From Laetiporus sulphureus 93-53 (taxonomy: Eukaryota; Basidiomycota; Agaricomycetes; Polyporales; Laetiporaceae), in contig NW_024468537.1 in NCBI RefSeq assembly GCF_001632365.1, positions 378,078 through 442,077 on the forward strand: a stretch of 64,000 bases of DNA, written 5' to 3'. Each line of letters begins with the position of its first letter. The stretch's first letter is position 1. The notes below the pieces were generated by a model that was given only the letters and a program-made list of their open reading frames with translations, was not told where the DNA came from and searched no databases. Position numbers and translations under genes: made by a program. This document shows, one piece after another, positions 1 to 12,638 of this stretch.

Positions 1-531
1 AGGTGGTTTATGGTGAGGTCGAGCATGAGGTACATCCCGCGCGAGTGGAGTGCGGAGCTGAGCGAGGTGAGGTCGGAGGCGCTGCCGAAGTGGCCGTTCA
101 GCGCGTTCTGGTCGACCGGCCAGTACCTGCGCCGTTAACGAATGAATATGATGCGGAGAGGAGGAGGGATGGAGGCGCACCCGGGGTAGGCCTCGCCGTA
201 GTATGTTTCGCCCTCGATGTTAGCGACGATGGGTGAGATCCAGACGGCGTCGAACCCCATGTGCTGGATGTAGTCCAGCCTGCTTTCGATGCCCTTCCAG
301 GTGCCGCCGCAGTACTTCCGGCTCGCGACGTCGCACGGCGGCGAGGAGCCATCGGACGTGGCGAACCTGTCCGTCATGAGCTACCGCGCAACGTCAAGTC
401 AGCGTGCGTGTGATTTTGGACAAGTGCGGGGGTGGTCTGACCTGGTATATCGACCTGCTGCGCCATTCGTCGGCGGTAGCGGCGAGAGAGGGTGCTGCAA
501 GGAGACATGATACTAGCAGGCTTCGCAGCAT
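1..531 (-). CDS. Secreted alpha-amylase, GH13 (partial, runs off the left edge)
   Basis: This is the 5' end of a glycoside hydrolase family 13 alpha-amylase that would cleave alpha-1,4-glucan (starch, glycogen) outside the cell. Three exons are visible: 442-531, 181-380 and 1-126, with introns of 61 and 54 bp; all phases agree. The first exon starts with a signal peptide (MLRSLLVSCLLAAPSLA) and continues with ADEWRSRSIYQ, the classical N-terminus of fungal amylases. Next come TDRFA, the YCGGTWKGI segment and GFDAVWISPI. The last visible exon reads YWPVDQNALNGHFGS and ends in DLTINH, which corresponds to GH13 conserved region I. The catalytic Asp/Glu/Asp residues lie beyond the window. The start at 531 is chosen because it gives a cleavable signal peptide directly before the mature sequence. 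Confidence 0.93.
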
Positions 532-1731
532 ATCTGGGAATGTGTCCGTTAAGCCTTGGAGAAGCTCGTCCGAGGGAAAGGCTTTATATCTCTACATTCG
601 TCTGGGTGCTCGCTGTGAGCTGGCACTTGCTCGCATGTTCTTCGCTCGAGCGACGGCCTTGGCGCAGCCGGAAAGCAAAAGCTCGCATGTCTGTCGCTCG
701 AACGATAGCGAACTTTGTCGTTATCGGCTAGTCCACGCAGAAAAATCGACTATTGGGTTAAAGGGGTAGTCATGTAGCGGACCAAGTCGTTTGACCCCAC
801 ATACGTACAGGCTTACGTTTTGAGGATTGATACCGTCTTAGCACCGACTTGTGCCGCATTTGCGCCTCTTCGTGAATCTGCGCGCATCCTGGTCGCATAC
901 GAGTTTTAGTCCGTTAAACGTGTTATAACCGGCACTTACACATTACCATCCGTTCGTTGACGTCCGAGGTTGAGATTTCCATTCCCTCATGCGCTTGTTT
1001 CTGATCCGATAATCGCAGCCGTGTAGGGAACGAAAATGTCCTGCTCTGGCCGTGGACCTTCCTTTGACAGGTTAGCTTCGCTCTAGTGTTAAGGTTGGCC
1101 GCTTTGATGCCTCTTCGTGTTCTGCGCGCACCCTTATCGCATAGTGCTGCTAGTATATCGTGTACGTTACGAACAATCACTTACTCTTTCATCTCAGAAT
1201 GACGTCAGAGGAGAGATATTCATTCCTCTATATGAGTGTCTCCGCGACGGTAGCATAATCGCTAGCGGTTGCTGCGCCGTACACGCGCAACTGATCTCGA
1301 CTGTCTCGCTTCAGTCGAAGCTGCTAATCACCTGGACGAAGCAACATACTAAAGGCAGCCTGAGTGCCGAGAGACGGTCATCGCCCCGCCCGATACTAGG
1401 TTACTGTGCGGCAAGCATCGTTCCTCGCTTTTGCTGTAGTGGTCAATGCTCGATTTTGATTGATAGGATATCCACATACGAGCGTTTCTCTGTAATTCGA
1501 CGCGAAGAACGATATGGTGGCCTTTCAAATTCTAGTATAGCTAGACGCGCGAACTCCAAGACCTGCCAAATTCGGACACACACGCGAGATGCATGTTCAA
1601 AGTCGAGACACCACAGCCCCTCCGTAGCCACAAACAACGTAGCCACAGCCCACCACAGCGACAGCACTCGTCTTGACTTTCATCCACCACCTCTCTCTTC
1701 CTGCTGGCGATGAGAACGACCGCGTGAACTC
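532..1731. other. Intergenic region, amylase to RBR ligase
   Basis: About 1.2 kb between two diverging genes. It must hold the promoters of the amylase (minus) and of the RBR ligase (plus). The open frames here are short, have no recognisable protein sequence and show no codon pattern like the neighbours. Nothing else was identified. Confidence 0.6.
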
Positions 1732-4535
1732 ATGGTGGACACTACGCGGGTGATAGAGATCTTCTCCTCGCCCGAACTCTCTCCGATTCGGCAGCCTCGT
1801 CGCACAGCGACTCGGAGCGGCAGCAAGAAAAGCGCGGCTGTCGACGACGATGTCATCGACTTGAACGATTCCGAGGGACTCGACTTCCGATTCTCGTTTA
1901 GAGTGCCCTTTGTGAAGTCGCAACAGAAGCTTCCTGAATCGCCCGTGGCAGGCCCGTCTCGCGCAGCTCGCGCAGGACCCGCGCATGAACCCGCGAATAA
2001 CTATAATCCTCTGCCCGAGTCGGACGATGACCGCGAGGGTGAACCATCTATCAAGATTCGAGGGAAGCAGCGCGCGAAGCCCGCGCCAGCAGTAGCGCCA
2101 CCGGCGGCGGCACATCGCTATCGATACCCTTCTGCGCCTGCCAAACCCTCAGAGCCAGCCACAGAGGAAGAGGCTCGGCGCCCCTCCCTCGACGAGTATA
2201 TCGCGCAAGTGCTCGAGATCATCCCCGACGTCGAGCCGGAATATGCGCGCAAACTCGTAGAGCGGCATCACTCGACATACAAGGGCCAGATCGTCGGGCA
2301 GGTCATCCATATGCTTTTCGAGAACCCGGACTACCCCAAGGTTGATCCTAAGGGGAAGGCGAAGCGGAAGCGAGAAGAGGAGCCGGCGCAGCCTGTGGAG
2401 GCGAAGAATGCGAAACAGAAGGTGGACTATGGGAATAAGGATAGGCAGGTGAACGTTGGATTAGGATACCCGATGCAGGCGCTCGTATGTGCACTTTACC
2501 GTTGTCCAATAGTCGTTGCTCACCCTGTTACGCAGGATCAATTGAAGCTGGACTTTCCGCTCATCCCTACTAACTATATTCGGCACCAGCTCGCGCTGAA
2601 CAACGTCCTCTATGCGCCGACATATCTGGTCCTACACGAGCAGTCGAAGCTTGAGAACCTGCCTTACAAGCAAAAGGCCACTGCGACGCGTCGTGGACGC
2701 AAGGGCAAGGCCGTCGTGCGTCTCGATGAAGAGCTTGAGAAGGAGATTGAGTGGGTAAAGCTCAAGCTTCAGAGCGGGTTAGAGGATGATGCCCAGGCGG
2801 CCGAGGAGCCCGAGGACGGCATCGAGTGTGCATGCTGTTTCTCTGTATATCCGTTTGTAAGTTCGCGCTTAATACGCGTGAGACTGGCTCATCAAATCGT
2901 GCCTACAGGAGAAAATGATCCAATGCCCCGAAGCGCACCTCTTCTGCATGGACTGCATGACATCCTACGCATCGACGAAGCTCGGCACTCACGACGCAAA
3001 CATTGTGTGTATTGATCAAACCGGTTGCAAGCTCGCGTTCCCAGAGTCTGAGCTGCGCCGGTTCCTCAGCCCTAAGCTGCTCTCACTGTACGAACGCGTT
3101 AAGCAGCAAAAAGAGATCGAGGCAGCTGGGCTGGAGAATTTGGAGGAATGTCCGCACTGCGAGTATAAATGTGTCATAGAGAACGAGCAGGAGAAGCTCT
3201 TCCGGTGCCAGAATGAAGATTGCATGGCTATCACTTGTCGTCAGTGCAAGAAACCCGTACGTCATGGTTATCACAAAGAGAGCGGAAGTCTGACGCGATT
3301 CATCCTGTTATCACTAGGATCATCTCCCGAAGAGTTGCAAGGGTATGTCGTCTGATTTGCAAGATTGTATCTGTCGTATCATGAGATATGCGCTGCAGAG
3401 ATGGATGAAGATAAGAAGCTCGACGCACGACATACCGTTGAAGAAGCAATGAGTGGGTGTCGATGTGGTAGCCGTGTGCAGTGTCGCTGATGAGATGTCT
3501 AGCTCGCGCACTAATGCGCAACTGTCCCAAGTGCAGCAAAGGTATGACCTCGACCCTCTTTTTATTTCGGCTGATACCGAGTAGACGCGACTCGAAGCAT
3601 TTGTGAAGGAGATGGGGGTGCGTGCAATGATCCTTGTTGTTATCAGTACGGCTTAAGTCTCTTCCAGTGCAACAAGATGACTTGCCCTCATTGCCATACA
3701 CTTTCTTGTTATGTATGTCGGAAAATTGTCACAGGCTATGACCATTTCAATAACGTAAGTCAACTCTCCATGCCATCGTATCCTTTGCAACTGAGGCATG
3801 TTTTTATAGCCACCTCCTTACACAAACCGTCCAGATCCGAAGAAGTGTCCACTCTGGGATTCAGTCGAACAGCGACACAGCCAAGAGGTGCGTACTGGAT
3901 ACATAATTTCATTCATTGCTTCTCACATTCTAGCTGCGGATTATGTTCAGGTCGCAGCTGCAGGCAAGAAAGCTATGGAGGAGCTCAAGCGCGCCCACCC
4001 CGAGCTCTCGGAGAAAGATCTTCACGTTGACCTCCCACCTCCTCCCCCTCCCGATGCTGGCCCGTCCAATGCTCAGGCCGGGCCCGTGCCGCGCGTGCCC
4101 GGCATTATTATGGGTATACCCGTCGCGCGGGGAATCCAGGCGGCTGGTGAGGCAATGCGAGCGCGGATAGAGGCACTGGGCCGACTTCAGGCCAACATGA
4201 ACGGGTATCAGGTGTATCCTGCCGCTCCCCGGGTGCAGCTGCAGCCCCCTCCTGTAGTCATTCCCCCTCCCGCCCATGGACCTCTTCCACCTGCTCACCT
4301 CGCAGCGGGTCATGTTCATGTGCAAGTGGGAATGCCTTTTGGTATCCCCGCGCCTGCTGTTGCGCCTGTGCAAGTCCAAGCACCTGCTGCTGCTCATGTA
4401 CGTGCCCATGCACACCGCGCAGCTCGCATCCAGCTGGCTCGCCCTCAAGCTGCTCACGCCGTTCGTGCTGCTAGTGCTCCTGCTCGTGCGCGAGAGCCGA
4501 GAGCGAGGGCTGCAAAGGCTCCGAAGAGACATTGA
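1732..4535 (+). CDS. RBR-type E3 ubiquitin ligase, RNF216/TRIAD3-like
   Basis: RING-between-RING ligases move ubiquitin from an E2 to an active cysteine in RING2 and then to substrate. Ten exons fit in phase and give 769 residues: 1732-2484, 2536-2856, 2909-3256, 3318-3342, 3399-3452, 3503-3541, 3598-3617, 3668-3754, 3810-3887, 3951-4535. The N-terminal half is disordered, acidic and basic by turns. RING1 begins at ECACCFSVYPF and continues EKMIQCPEAHLFCMDC. The IBR holds ECPHCEYKC..CQNEDCMAITCRQC. RING2 is split over small exons: RALMRNCPKCSKAFVKEMG, then CNKMTCPHCHTLSCYVC; the cysteine of GCNKMTC is the likely catalytic residue. The spacing and the YPFEKM/HLFC motifs match RNF216. The C-terminus (from about residue 590) is rich in Pro, Ala, Val and His. 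The 51-bp intron 2485-2535 keeps the frame open and could be mistaken for coding sequence. Confidence 0.88.
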
Positions 4536-5242
4536 TTCCTATGGAAATGCCGGTGCTGTGCTGTACCGTGTGTAATGTGCTGTCTCCGCAATCTTATATG
4601 TGTGTATCCTAGCTTGTGCTATTACAATGATCTTATCACGGTTGAGAATCCGATTGGCAGCAGATATGATGCCAAGTCGTGCTGGGACTATGTGTGCTGG
4701 GACTATACGTGAACTGCGCGGCGGTTGAACGTATCGCGAGATGTACCATTACGCCTATGGCGTTTTAGTTATCTCCCTCCACCCCCTCCAGGACGTTCCA
4801 CGTAAACGAGCGGCGTTAATATTGCGTATTTCGGTCGGAGAGAGTTGTAGGATGACCTGTACACGTACATAGTATTAAATGATGACCGAGTACGCCCTGT
4901 CGGACACTTACACCACAGTAGGCGCGCGCTCTATTTCCGCTCGTTGTACCACAAGCAAATTCATCCTGCCCAATAGACCTTACAGTATGTACTGGGTCAG
5001 ACTAGAATAGTCCCAGGAGAATCCGCGGTACGCGTACTGGCAACGAGTCACGTGACCGAGAAAAGGAAAGGAAACTTGTCCCGAGGAACGTCGACCTCCC
5101 ATTTAACTCCTCGCTGCTGTCTTTGATGCTTCCATGCAACTACGACACCAAGCTTATACGGCTTGGTAGACTTAATTAGTTGAATTCAGTGTGCGGTACT
5201 TGTCTGGTACGCCCGTGAGGCCCTACCAGACACGCCGGCGGC
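4536..5242. other. Intergenic region after the RBR ligase
   Basis: About 700 bp between two genes on the same strand. It contains the RBR terminator and the promoter of the next gene. A short direct repeat of GTGCTGGGACTAT lies near 4679-4706. Nothing else was seen. Confidence 0.6.
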
Positions 5243-8081
5243 ATGGACGTGAAAGTTTCGCAATCACACATACCTGTCTTGACCCCGCGTAAACCACCCA
5301 AATCTTCGCCTACCACTCTATCCATTCCAAGTCTCGGGCTTGCTACGCCATCTAAACACCTTTCTGTGAGTGCTATCCCAAGCTCCAGCTCGAGTTCATC
5401 CAGTGGGAGCGGCGGCCTCGCTTCTTTCCGCTCGTTCCGCAACCTGTTCTCGACTGCTTCTTCTAAGCAAACATCCTCAACTTCCAAGAGTACGTTCGCT
5501 GGGTTTGGATCTATCCGGCGTTCGGCCCATGGCGATCGAAACGTCTCAGCCGCTCAAATGAGCCGGGAAAGCTCTGGTGACGATTCCCCTGTACTTGATG
5601 CCGACGACACGCAACCGCAGGTAGGGTGCAGCAGAAATGACGTAGAATGTAATGGCGCCAAAACTGGTTTTGAGACACCGGAGCCCTTGTCGTCGCGTTC
5701 GTCTTCGGGCTCTTCCCTACACGCTGGACGCGAAAAGGGTATGTCACGAACGTTATGGATAAGAGATCTCTCAAGGCTGAGTAGGCTATGTATCATACTC
5801 AGGGCCCCTTACAGTTGTCCCAACAGATCTCTCTACAATCATCGAAGCAGAGAATTCGGCTCTATCACGACATATACCGATAGTGGATGATTCGCACGAC
5901 GATGAGGACGTGAGGAATATTCTCTCTGGAAGGGTATCACCAGCCCCGGGGGCCTCCGAGAATCGCACACAAACCTCTCGGAACGAGAGCCATGCATCGA
6001 CTTCACAAAGTACCGCCCTCGATCTGTCCAGCTCGGACGTCCGCACAGAGGTTCTGCGAGCCATGTCTGGAAAGGACCGCACCGAAGGATGGCTGCATGG
6101 TGTTGTGGTGGACGACGCTGGCGATGACCTCGCTGCAGACGAGGCATCTGCAGCACATCGCACGTCCGGTGAACCTGACGTCAGTTTCAACCTCGGCGAG
6201 CTGGACCCTGACTTAGCAGCAATTCTGAGCCCTAATCGTTTCACCGAATCCGCACCCGTCGCTCATGCAGCGATTGGCACTCCTCGTCACCCTGTCTCCG
6301 TTGGACAGCCAGAGAGAGGGCGCACGCCGGTGTCTACAGCGCCCCAGCGCGAATCGGCTCCTCCGCGACGTTCAGCGCTCGCCGGAACGTCGCTCTCATC
6401 ATCCACGCCAAGCTCGCGTCGCCCGGTATCCTTGTCTACGGTGGGTCCCTCAACCCCGCTCCTGCCCGCGAGCACACGCCTTGCTCGATCTGCGTCTGAT
6501 CGACCGGAACTCTCGCGTCTCGGGCTTGGACCACCTCCCGTGTCCCCTTCTCGTTGCGTTACACACATGTCTCATAGCCCAGAACGGCCGTCCACAGCAG
6601 GTGCATCGAGCAGTCCGCCGTCTCGGTTTTCGTTCTCATCCAGAGAGGATTACCGCACGCTCCCGAGGCCGCATACAGTTCTCGATTCTGAGCCCCGGCG
6701 GCCAGCGATGTCACCTTTCCTCGCACCAACATGGTCTGGATCGCATGTGACACCGGGAGGCACTGTTCGTCCGTCGTCACGATATCTTACAAGGACCCCA
6801 CCACATACCTACGCGAGTGCACCAGCGTCGCCAACCTCGCGCCCGGCGTCCGCAGCAAGCAGTGGAACGAGCCGTTGGCAGCCGTCACGACTCACCCGCG
6901 ATGGCGTTTCGGAAGGCTCGCAGAGGATTGGACTTCCTTGGACGAGAGAGCGCAGTGCGAGCGCGGTCGAGTATCATCTCACTCAGGAACACGCCTCTGT
7001 ACTATCTACCTTGAGGCCGCGAACCGCAAAGGCGTTCGCCGCGGCAGGGCTTCTGGACTTGAACAAGGACGCGAACGATGACACCCAGAGACGGCCAGCA
7101 TCACGCTTTAGCATCCCAAGAGGCAGCATGGAAGATCCCCGCTCATGGCACGCACCATCGCGCGTGGCGTTCTCCGAGACAGGCTCGAGCACTTCTTGGA
7201 GTAGACGCAGTGCCAGTCGCTCGCGCCGAGAGAGCGTCTCGCATGAGAGCAGTGGGTTGCCAACGGATGGGAAGTCTACGCCCCGGACGATGTACTCCGG
7301 AGCATCTACTGCACCTACGTCCGTGACTGCATCATCCTCGGCGCATCTGCAGTCCGAATTGCAGTCGCTGCAGGACAGACACTCGATTGAGACGGGCGCG
7401 CTGCTGAGCGCTCTTGCAGATTCACAGCGCACATCGCGCGTGCTCAGGGAGGAGAACACGCAGCTCCGAGATCGTCTGCAGGAGACGGAGGATAAGCTTG
7501 CAGCGGCGCTGGAGGAGATCGAGCGCTTGCGGTACAGCGCGCAGACGAAACGCGTACCGACGGTCTCGCGGCTGGACCGCCCGCATCGCGTGTCTACGTC
7601 CCCCGATCGGACTGTTAGAACGCCCTACCTGCGCCTGCCAGCACGGCGGCAACAGACTGTTGATACATCTGCGGAGCTGCCATCTTCTCCTGAACCAGCC
7701 GTTCCCCTGCCGAAGACGCCTACTGACCGGGACGCGTTTCTAGATGTGCGCCAGAAGCGCCTGAGCGCGACGTCGTCGCTGTTCCCGGTGTTGCCCAGTA
7801 ATATGTCTATGCTCATGCATGAGGAGGGCATCGCGCCCGAGCTGTGCGGCGCACTCTCGAGCAGTCATGGATCACCGCGTACGCCGCCGATGACGCTCAA
7901 GGAGTTGAATAGCGCGCAGACGCAGACGCCGGGCAATATCTCGCCGACTACGGAAAATTTCTCGATGACTACGGGCTCGCCGGCCAGCTTGAATCTGCGC
8001 CCCGAGCATGAGCTGCACTTGCAAGACATGTCGGAATTTGATCTTTCTTCGGATTACGATGCTGAGGATGGGTATCGTTGA
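5243..8081 (+). CDS. Serine/proline-rich disordered protein with one coiled coil
   Basis: Function not recognised. Two exons, 5243-5738 and 5827-8081, join in phase and give 916 residues. The protein is dominated by Ser, Thr, Pro and Arg, with poly-Ser near residue 50 and many SP/TP dipeptides, so it is probably disordered and heavily phosphorylated. One clear coiled coil with heptad leucines (LQSELQSLQDRHSIETGALL and EENTQLRDRLQETEDKLAAA) lies roughly at residues 690-760. The C-terminal 150 residues are acidic and again Ser/Thr rich and end in DLSSDYDAEDGYR. This architecture is common in fungal septum, spindle or cell-polarity scaffold proteins, but that is inference only. The reading frame is long and has no frameshift, so the gene is probably intact. 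Confidence 0.75.
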
Positions 8082-9642
8082 CCCTCAAGGTTTTTTCGAA
8101 GGTCTGATCGTTCTTATGTGTTTATCGATTCGTGTTGCATTACTTTTGGGACTTTGTGCCACAGTTCAAACGTTCAGCCTTCGTCTTATACATACCACAC
8201 TTATACCCCCGCATATCTGCACATCGCTTTCACATTCACAATAATTGTTTCTTCCTGTGCAAATACTCTCAGCTCCTTGCTATCGCATCTGCGCTCGCTA
8301 TCGTTTCTCCGTCAATCCTTGCCATGTCTTCCTGTGTTGTACTTGCATGTATATCAGTCAAAGGACCGGAATTTCCATGATTTCTGATGGTTGACAAAGA
8401 AGTCCAATTCGTCTTGGCAAGAACGATCAGGAAGCCTCGAGAGTGAACTTTTGCGTCCCTTCCTCTCTACTCTTGGTGTTCCTTGTCGTCCACTATTCGA
8501 AGGCAGTCGCTCCCCACATTAAATGACTGCACCAGTCCCGTCATTTTGCAGATGGTTTCCTATCTCGTGTAGCGGATTTTCTTCAATGGCAATACCTCAC
8601 GACAATCATCTAAAGAATGCGCGTTCTGGACCAGTGGCTTGATCGGCCTGCAGCGTAGTTCGCAGTTTCAGTTCCAACACTCCTTGGGGAACTGTTCCAT
8701 CACGGAATACTTGTCGGAGTGATCGATCAGCTGTAGCCCTTCATCTTTGCACTTTCCTGCAACAGCTCCTAAGGTTTTTGAGACGAACAGATTACCTCTT
8801 TTTAATTATGGCGAAGCGGATATAGTCGACGGGAATGGAAACATTAAGGTTTGTTTGAGCGACGTTGTGAGCGTGGCATACGTAATTAACTCGCCGGTGA
8901 ATCTAAGCCTGCGAGACGATGCAGGATTTTGATCACTGCTCAGCTTTTCTGGATGAACTTCAGGCATCGTGCTACTTCCCCATCGTCGCCGTTCGTCATT
9001 AGAGCAAAATTTGGAAAGTGTATACGATCATTAACATGACAATCACACAACCAAAAGCAGGGCGCACCCCAAACGCAGCAAACACCACTACGCAAAGTTC
9101 ATTTTGTCGAGCACCCTATCAAACTTTCCAGAGCTTAAGTTCGATCGATGCGTGGGAGACCAGCGGCAGAGCAACTTTGTCACCCAGTATTGTAGTTCCC
9201 AGTCCGCCAAGCCATCCGGACATAAAGAACGACCTGTGCCTAAGAAATTGAGCGCAGAACACATTTTCGCAAGTCGCGGATGCATAAAATCATATGCTTT
9301 ATCCGGAATGTATGTCTGAGCCATGATGTGGATGCTGAGAGATGTCTGGATAGTGGTCAAGAAGGAAGAAATCCATGTTATCATGCGTCGGGCGCGGGAG
9401 ATTATATTGCGATGATGTTGCCGTCTGTTATTTGACCCTGGTTTCATAGTGAGCCAAGAGATTCATGTTAGGATGTCGTCGGGTGAGATACGTTCACGCT
9501 CGGCGGCAACCTGGCTGAAAACAGCACATGCATCATCCATCCATCCAGTGGGAGCACACACGACGGCGCCCGACCCTTTTCTTGACCTACGACACTTCTA
9601 AGCCAGTACGAACGCGCGGCAGGAGACCAGAGAGCAATAAGC
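8082..9642. other. Intergenic region, about 1.5 kb
   Basis: Gap between two genes on the same strand. The first 400 bp are T/C-rich and probably the 3' UTR of the upstream gene. A minus-strand frame at 9088-9324 could encode a 78-residue peptide beginning MAQTYIPDKAYDF, but it has no recognisable family, no splice partner and an overlapping open frame on the other strand, so I do not call it a gene. Confidence 0.5.
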
Positions 9643-12292
9643 ATGGAGGGCTCGAGCGCTGAAGCCAACGGAAGGTCGCCGTCTTCCAGGTTCCCGGCAT
9701 TGCCCTGGGGGGCAACCGCGCCTCCATTTCCCAAGGACGCGTACTCGCGGAAGAAGGCACTGGACGACATACCAGCGCTGAGCTATGCGCTGCATCTCTT
9801 CCTGGCATCGCACATGGTCGAGTCTGAGGATTATTGCCGAGAATACGATCCGAAGAGGTGAGCAGATCTGGCTCAGGACTTGGCGTGCTTCGTGAGCTGA
9901 TCGCAGTTAGGGAACATCTCTACTTCGCAGCCGGATATGGGCTCATTCAGTGTTTCAAGGGCGTCATGTCCTTTGAGGATGAGGTATGTATGAGCGCAGT
10001 CTGCTGCTGCTGCTGTCTTACGGGTGGCTCTCAGGACCTCGTCGCCGCTCTCAGCCATGTAAAACATGGAAACAGCGTCGCAAGCCACCATCGGAAACGT
10101 GCAGCGCCATTACCTGCACGATTGGTGGGACTTGTCGTCCCGTCACTGAACACTTCGGGGGTTGGTTGGATCAAGAGCATGACGCCGATCGAGCGGCACG
10201 CCGAGCTGGTGTACGCGGAAAGCCTCTTCGAAAAGGTTCGCATAACGCGATATTGCATGCTGCTTACACCTCGTGCAACTTGACTGCAGGCCATCCTCGG
10301 CATCGCCTATTCGGGCGATTGGCTCGCATTCATCAAAGAAGCGTGAGTTCCCTGGTCCCGTGAGTATCATCCTACTCAGCTTTGTAGACTGAACATGCGT
10401 ACAACGATCAACATCTACCGCCAATTAGGCAAGTTCCTCGAGGCCGTCGACGCCGAGGCGCAAGCGAGAGGGGAGGGGCCCGAGGACAAGTCGGTTGATG
10501 CGCACTTCCGGTCAGGGGTCTGCCTGGGCGTCGGGATGTCAAACGTCGTCTTGTCGCTGATGCCATCCAAGCTGCTCACGATAATCGAGCTTTTTGGATA
10601 CAGTGGAGACAGACATGCGGGCCTGGCGTACTTAATGAAGCCTGGGGGATGGTCGGCGCACTCGGAAGAGCCTGCCGTCAGTCTTGGTATGGACGTGATC
10701 TCCTCCCTTCCTCTGATGCATACATTGAAGTGCGCGCTGTCAGAACAGGAGGGCCTTCGCCGCACAATGTGCGACATGGCGCTGATGCTCTTCCATCTCG
10801 TTCTGTCGAACTTCACGTTCGAGGGCATCGACATTGGCATGGCGCAGAAGATTTTGGATTACCATATCAAGCGGTATCCCAACGGTACGCTTCCTTCTTG
10901 TGCAATAGTTTGTAGATGGATGTACGACTCTCGTTAGGTGTCTTCTTCCTTTTCGGCGAAGGACGACTGTGCATGTGTCGCGGTCAACCGGCGCAAGCTA
11001 TCGAGTACTACAAGAAGGCTATGAATGCCCAAAACCAGTACAGGAATATGCATCACATCTCCCTTTGGGAGATGGCCATCGCGAGTTTCGCGCTCTGGGA
11101 TATTCCAGCATCTTTGCAGAGTTGGCAGGTTCTTGCAGATGAGGCAACAGTGCGTAAGCCGTCGCGACCGGACTCCACAACACTAATAGCATTGCTCTTA
11201 CAGTGGTCAAAAGCCACATATAATTATGGTATTGCCGTGTGTTTACTGCAGATTGGTGGCGACGACGAACGTGAACGGGCAGCACAGTTGATGGCGAAGG
11301 TGCCAAATATGCGGCAACGAATCGCGGGAAAGTCAATACCTCTAGAGGTAGCCTCTCTACAGTTATATAGTTCAACGACAGTGCACTAAACGCTTCTACA
11401 TACAGAAATTTGTCGCTAGAAAAGCGCGTAAATTCCAGGACCAGGGTGACCGTCTCGAATTGCCCGCGCTAGAGTTCGCATATTTCTTCATGGCCATCGC
11501 ACGTTCGCCGCGCGAAGTCGTCGTCGAGAAGCTGTTGCCACCAGTGCAAGACCTCCTGCTCCAGCTGAAGATTCACAGCGAGAAGCCGTCCGAGTATGCG
11601 GGTGGGCATGGGTACTGGGATGATTATTGCCTGGCGCACTTTTTGCAAGGCATCTGCCTGCGGTATATTGCATACCCTGTGCGCTAACTCGTTGAGACCG
11701 GTTGCATTTTGCTCATAACTGTCGTGTAGGACGCGGACACGGTCATCGATCCTGGGGAGAAGCTTAGCATCTCGGAAACGGAGGCAGAACGGGGGGCGAT
11801 GCTCGCCTTCGAGGCTGTCATCGCGGATGGAAGCAAGATCGTCCTGGATCACTACCTCATCTACCATGCGCGTAAGCTGTTTTTCTTCAATGGTGTTCTT
11901 GGGTAATAGTGCTCATGAACGTCAAAGATTACGAATATGGCCGGTTGTTGGCGTGTAAGGGGGACAAAGAGGGCGCACGGCGGCATCTAGAGCTTGTAAT
12001 GTCTGGTAAGTGATATGGAGACTGGAAAGCCAGATAGATGCTCAGTCTCCCCAGGTAAACCGCTCGAAGGCCCAGGGGTCACTAGAAAGGTTCGTTCTTC
12101 CCTTTCAGCCTGTATGCTTGGCGCTGATCGGTGTTCAATGCATCGATGTCGATCAGGGCAAATACAGCATGGAGGTACGTGATAATTTGAGTAGCGCGAT
12201 ATCCAGTCTAGGCTAAGCGACCTCCGCAGAACGCCCTCCACGTCCGCACGCACGCCGCGCTCGAAGCATTGGACCACAAGACCCGTCTCTGA
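9643..12292 (+). CDS. IML2: IML2/TTC39-family tetratricopeptide protein
   Basis: The family (Pfam IML2; TTC39 in animals) includes yeast Iml2, which helps clear protein inclusions through lipid droplets. The gene has many exons. The first ends RPSSR..REYDPKR and splices at 9857/9911 into EHLYFAAGYGLIQCFKGVM. Diagnostic segments follow: SMTPIERHAELVYAESLFEKA, ILGIAYSGDWLAFIKEALNM, RSGVCLGVGMSNVVLSLMP, LLTIIELFGYSGDRHAGL and LMLFHLVLSNFTFEGIDI. Then come TPR-like repeats (FFLFGEGRLCMCRGQPAQAI, SLWEMAIASFALWD) and the C-terminal DHYLIYHAHYEYGRLLACKG. It ends with a short helix stopping at 12292. The start at 9643 is the first ATG before the conserved region. No break was seen. It converges with the JmjC gene 350 bp downstream. 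Confidence 0.88.
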
Positions 12293-12638
12293 CTAGATTT
12301 TTCATCTCACGCGTGCTCACGAACTTCACGATAGTATTGACACCAAGTAGAAAGGTATATAATGCGCAGAATCCACATCTTGTCTTGTTTGCATCCTTGG
12401 ACCTTGCTTTTACTGAACGTCTCATCGCAACTGCTGCCCCTGGTATATTCAGACCCGATGTTGCTGCTTGTCGCATCGCTTACATGGACTCAAATGTTGA
12501 AGATTCTCATTCGGAATAGCGTCTTGACTTTGCGACGGTCATTTGTGCGGAGTATCATGGCAGAAGATGATGTGAACGTATCGCTTACAATCAAGCACGG
12601 TGAACGGCTGCGACAACGAACACTGATCAGGAGGCGTC
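12293..12638. other. Convergent intergenic gap, IML2 to JmjC gene
   Basis: About 345 bp between two converging stop codons. It should hold both 3' UTRs. No other signal was recognised. Confidence 0.6.

Noticed and set aside
2485..2535. In-frame 51-bp segment of the RBR ligase read as coding
   Set aside because: It has canonical GTATGT and CGCAG borders and interrupts an otherwise smooth sequence (PMQAL-DQLKLDFPLIP), so it is an intron without a stop.
9018..9447. Overlapping small frames on both strands, one of 78 residues (minus)
   Set aside because: Neither shows recognisable protein features or intron signals, and both strands are equally open, as in chance frames.
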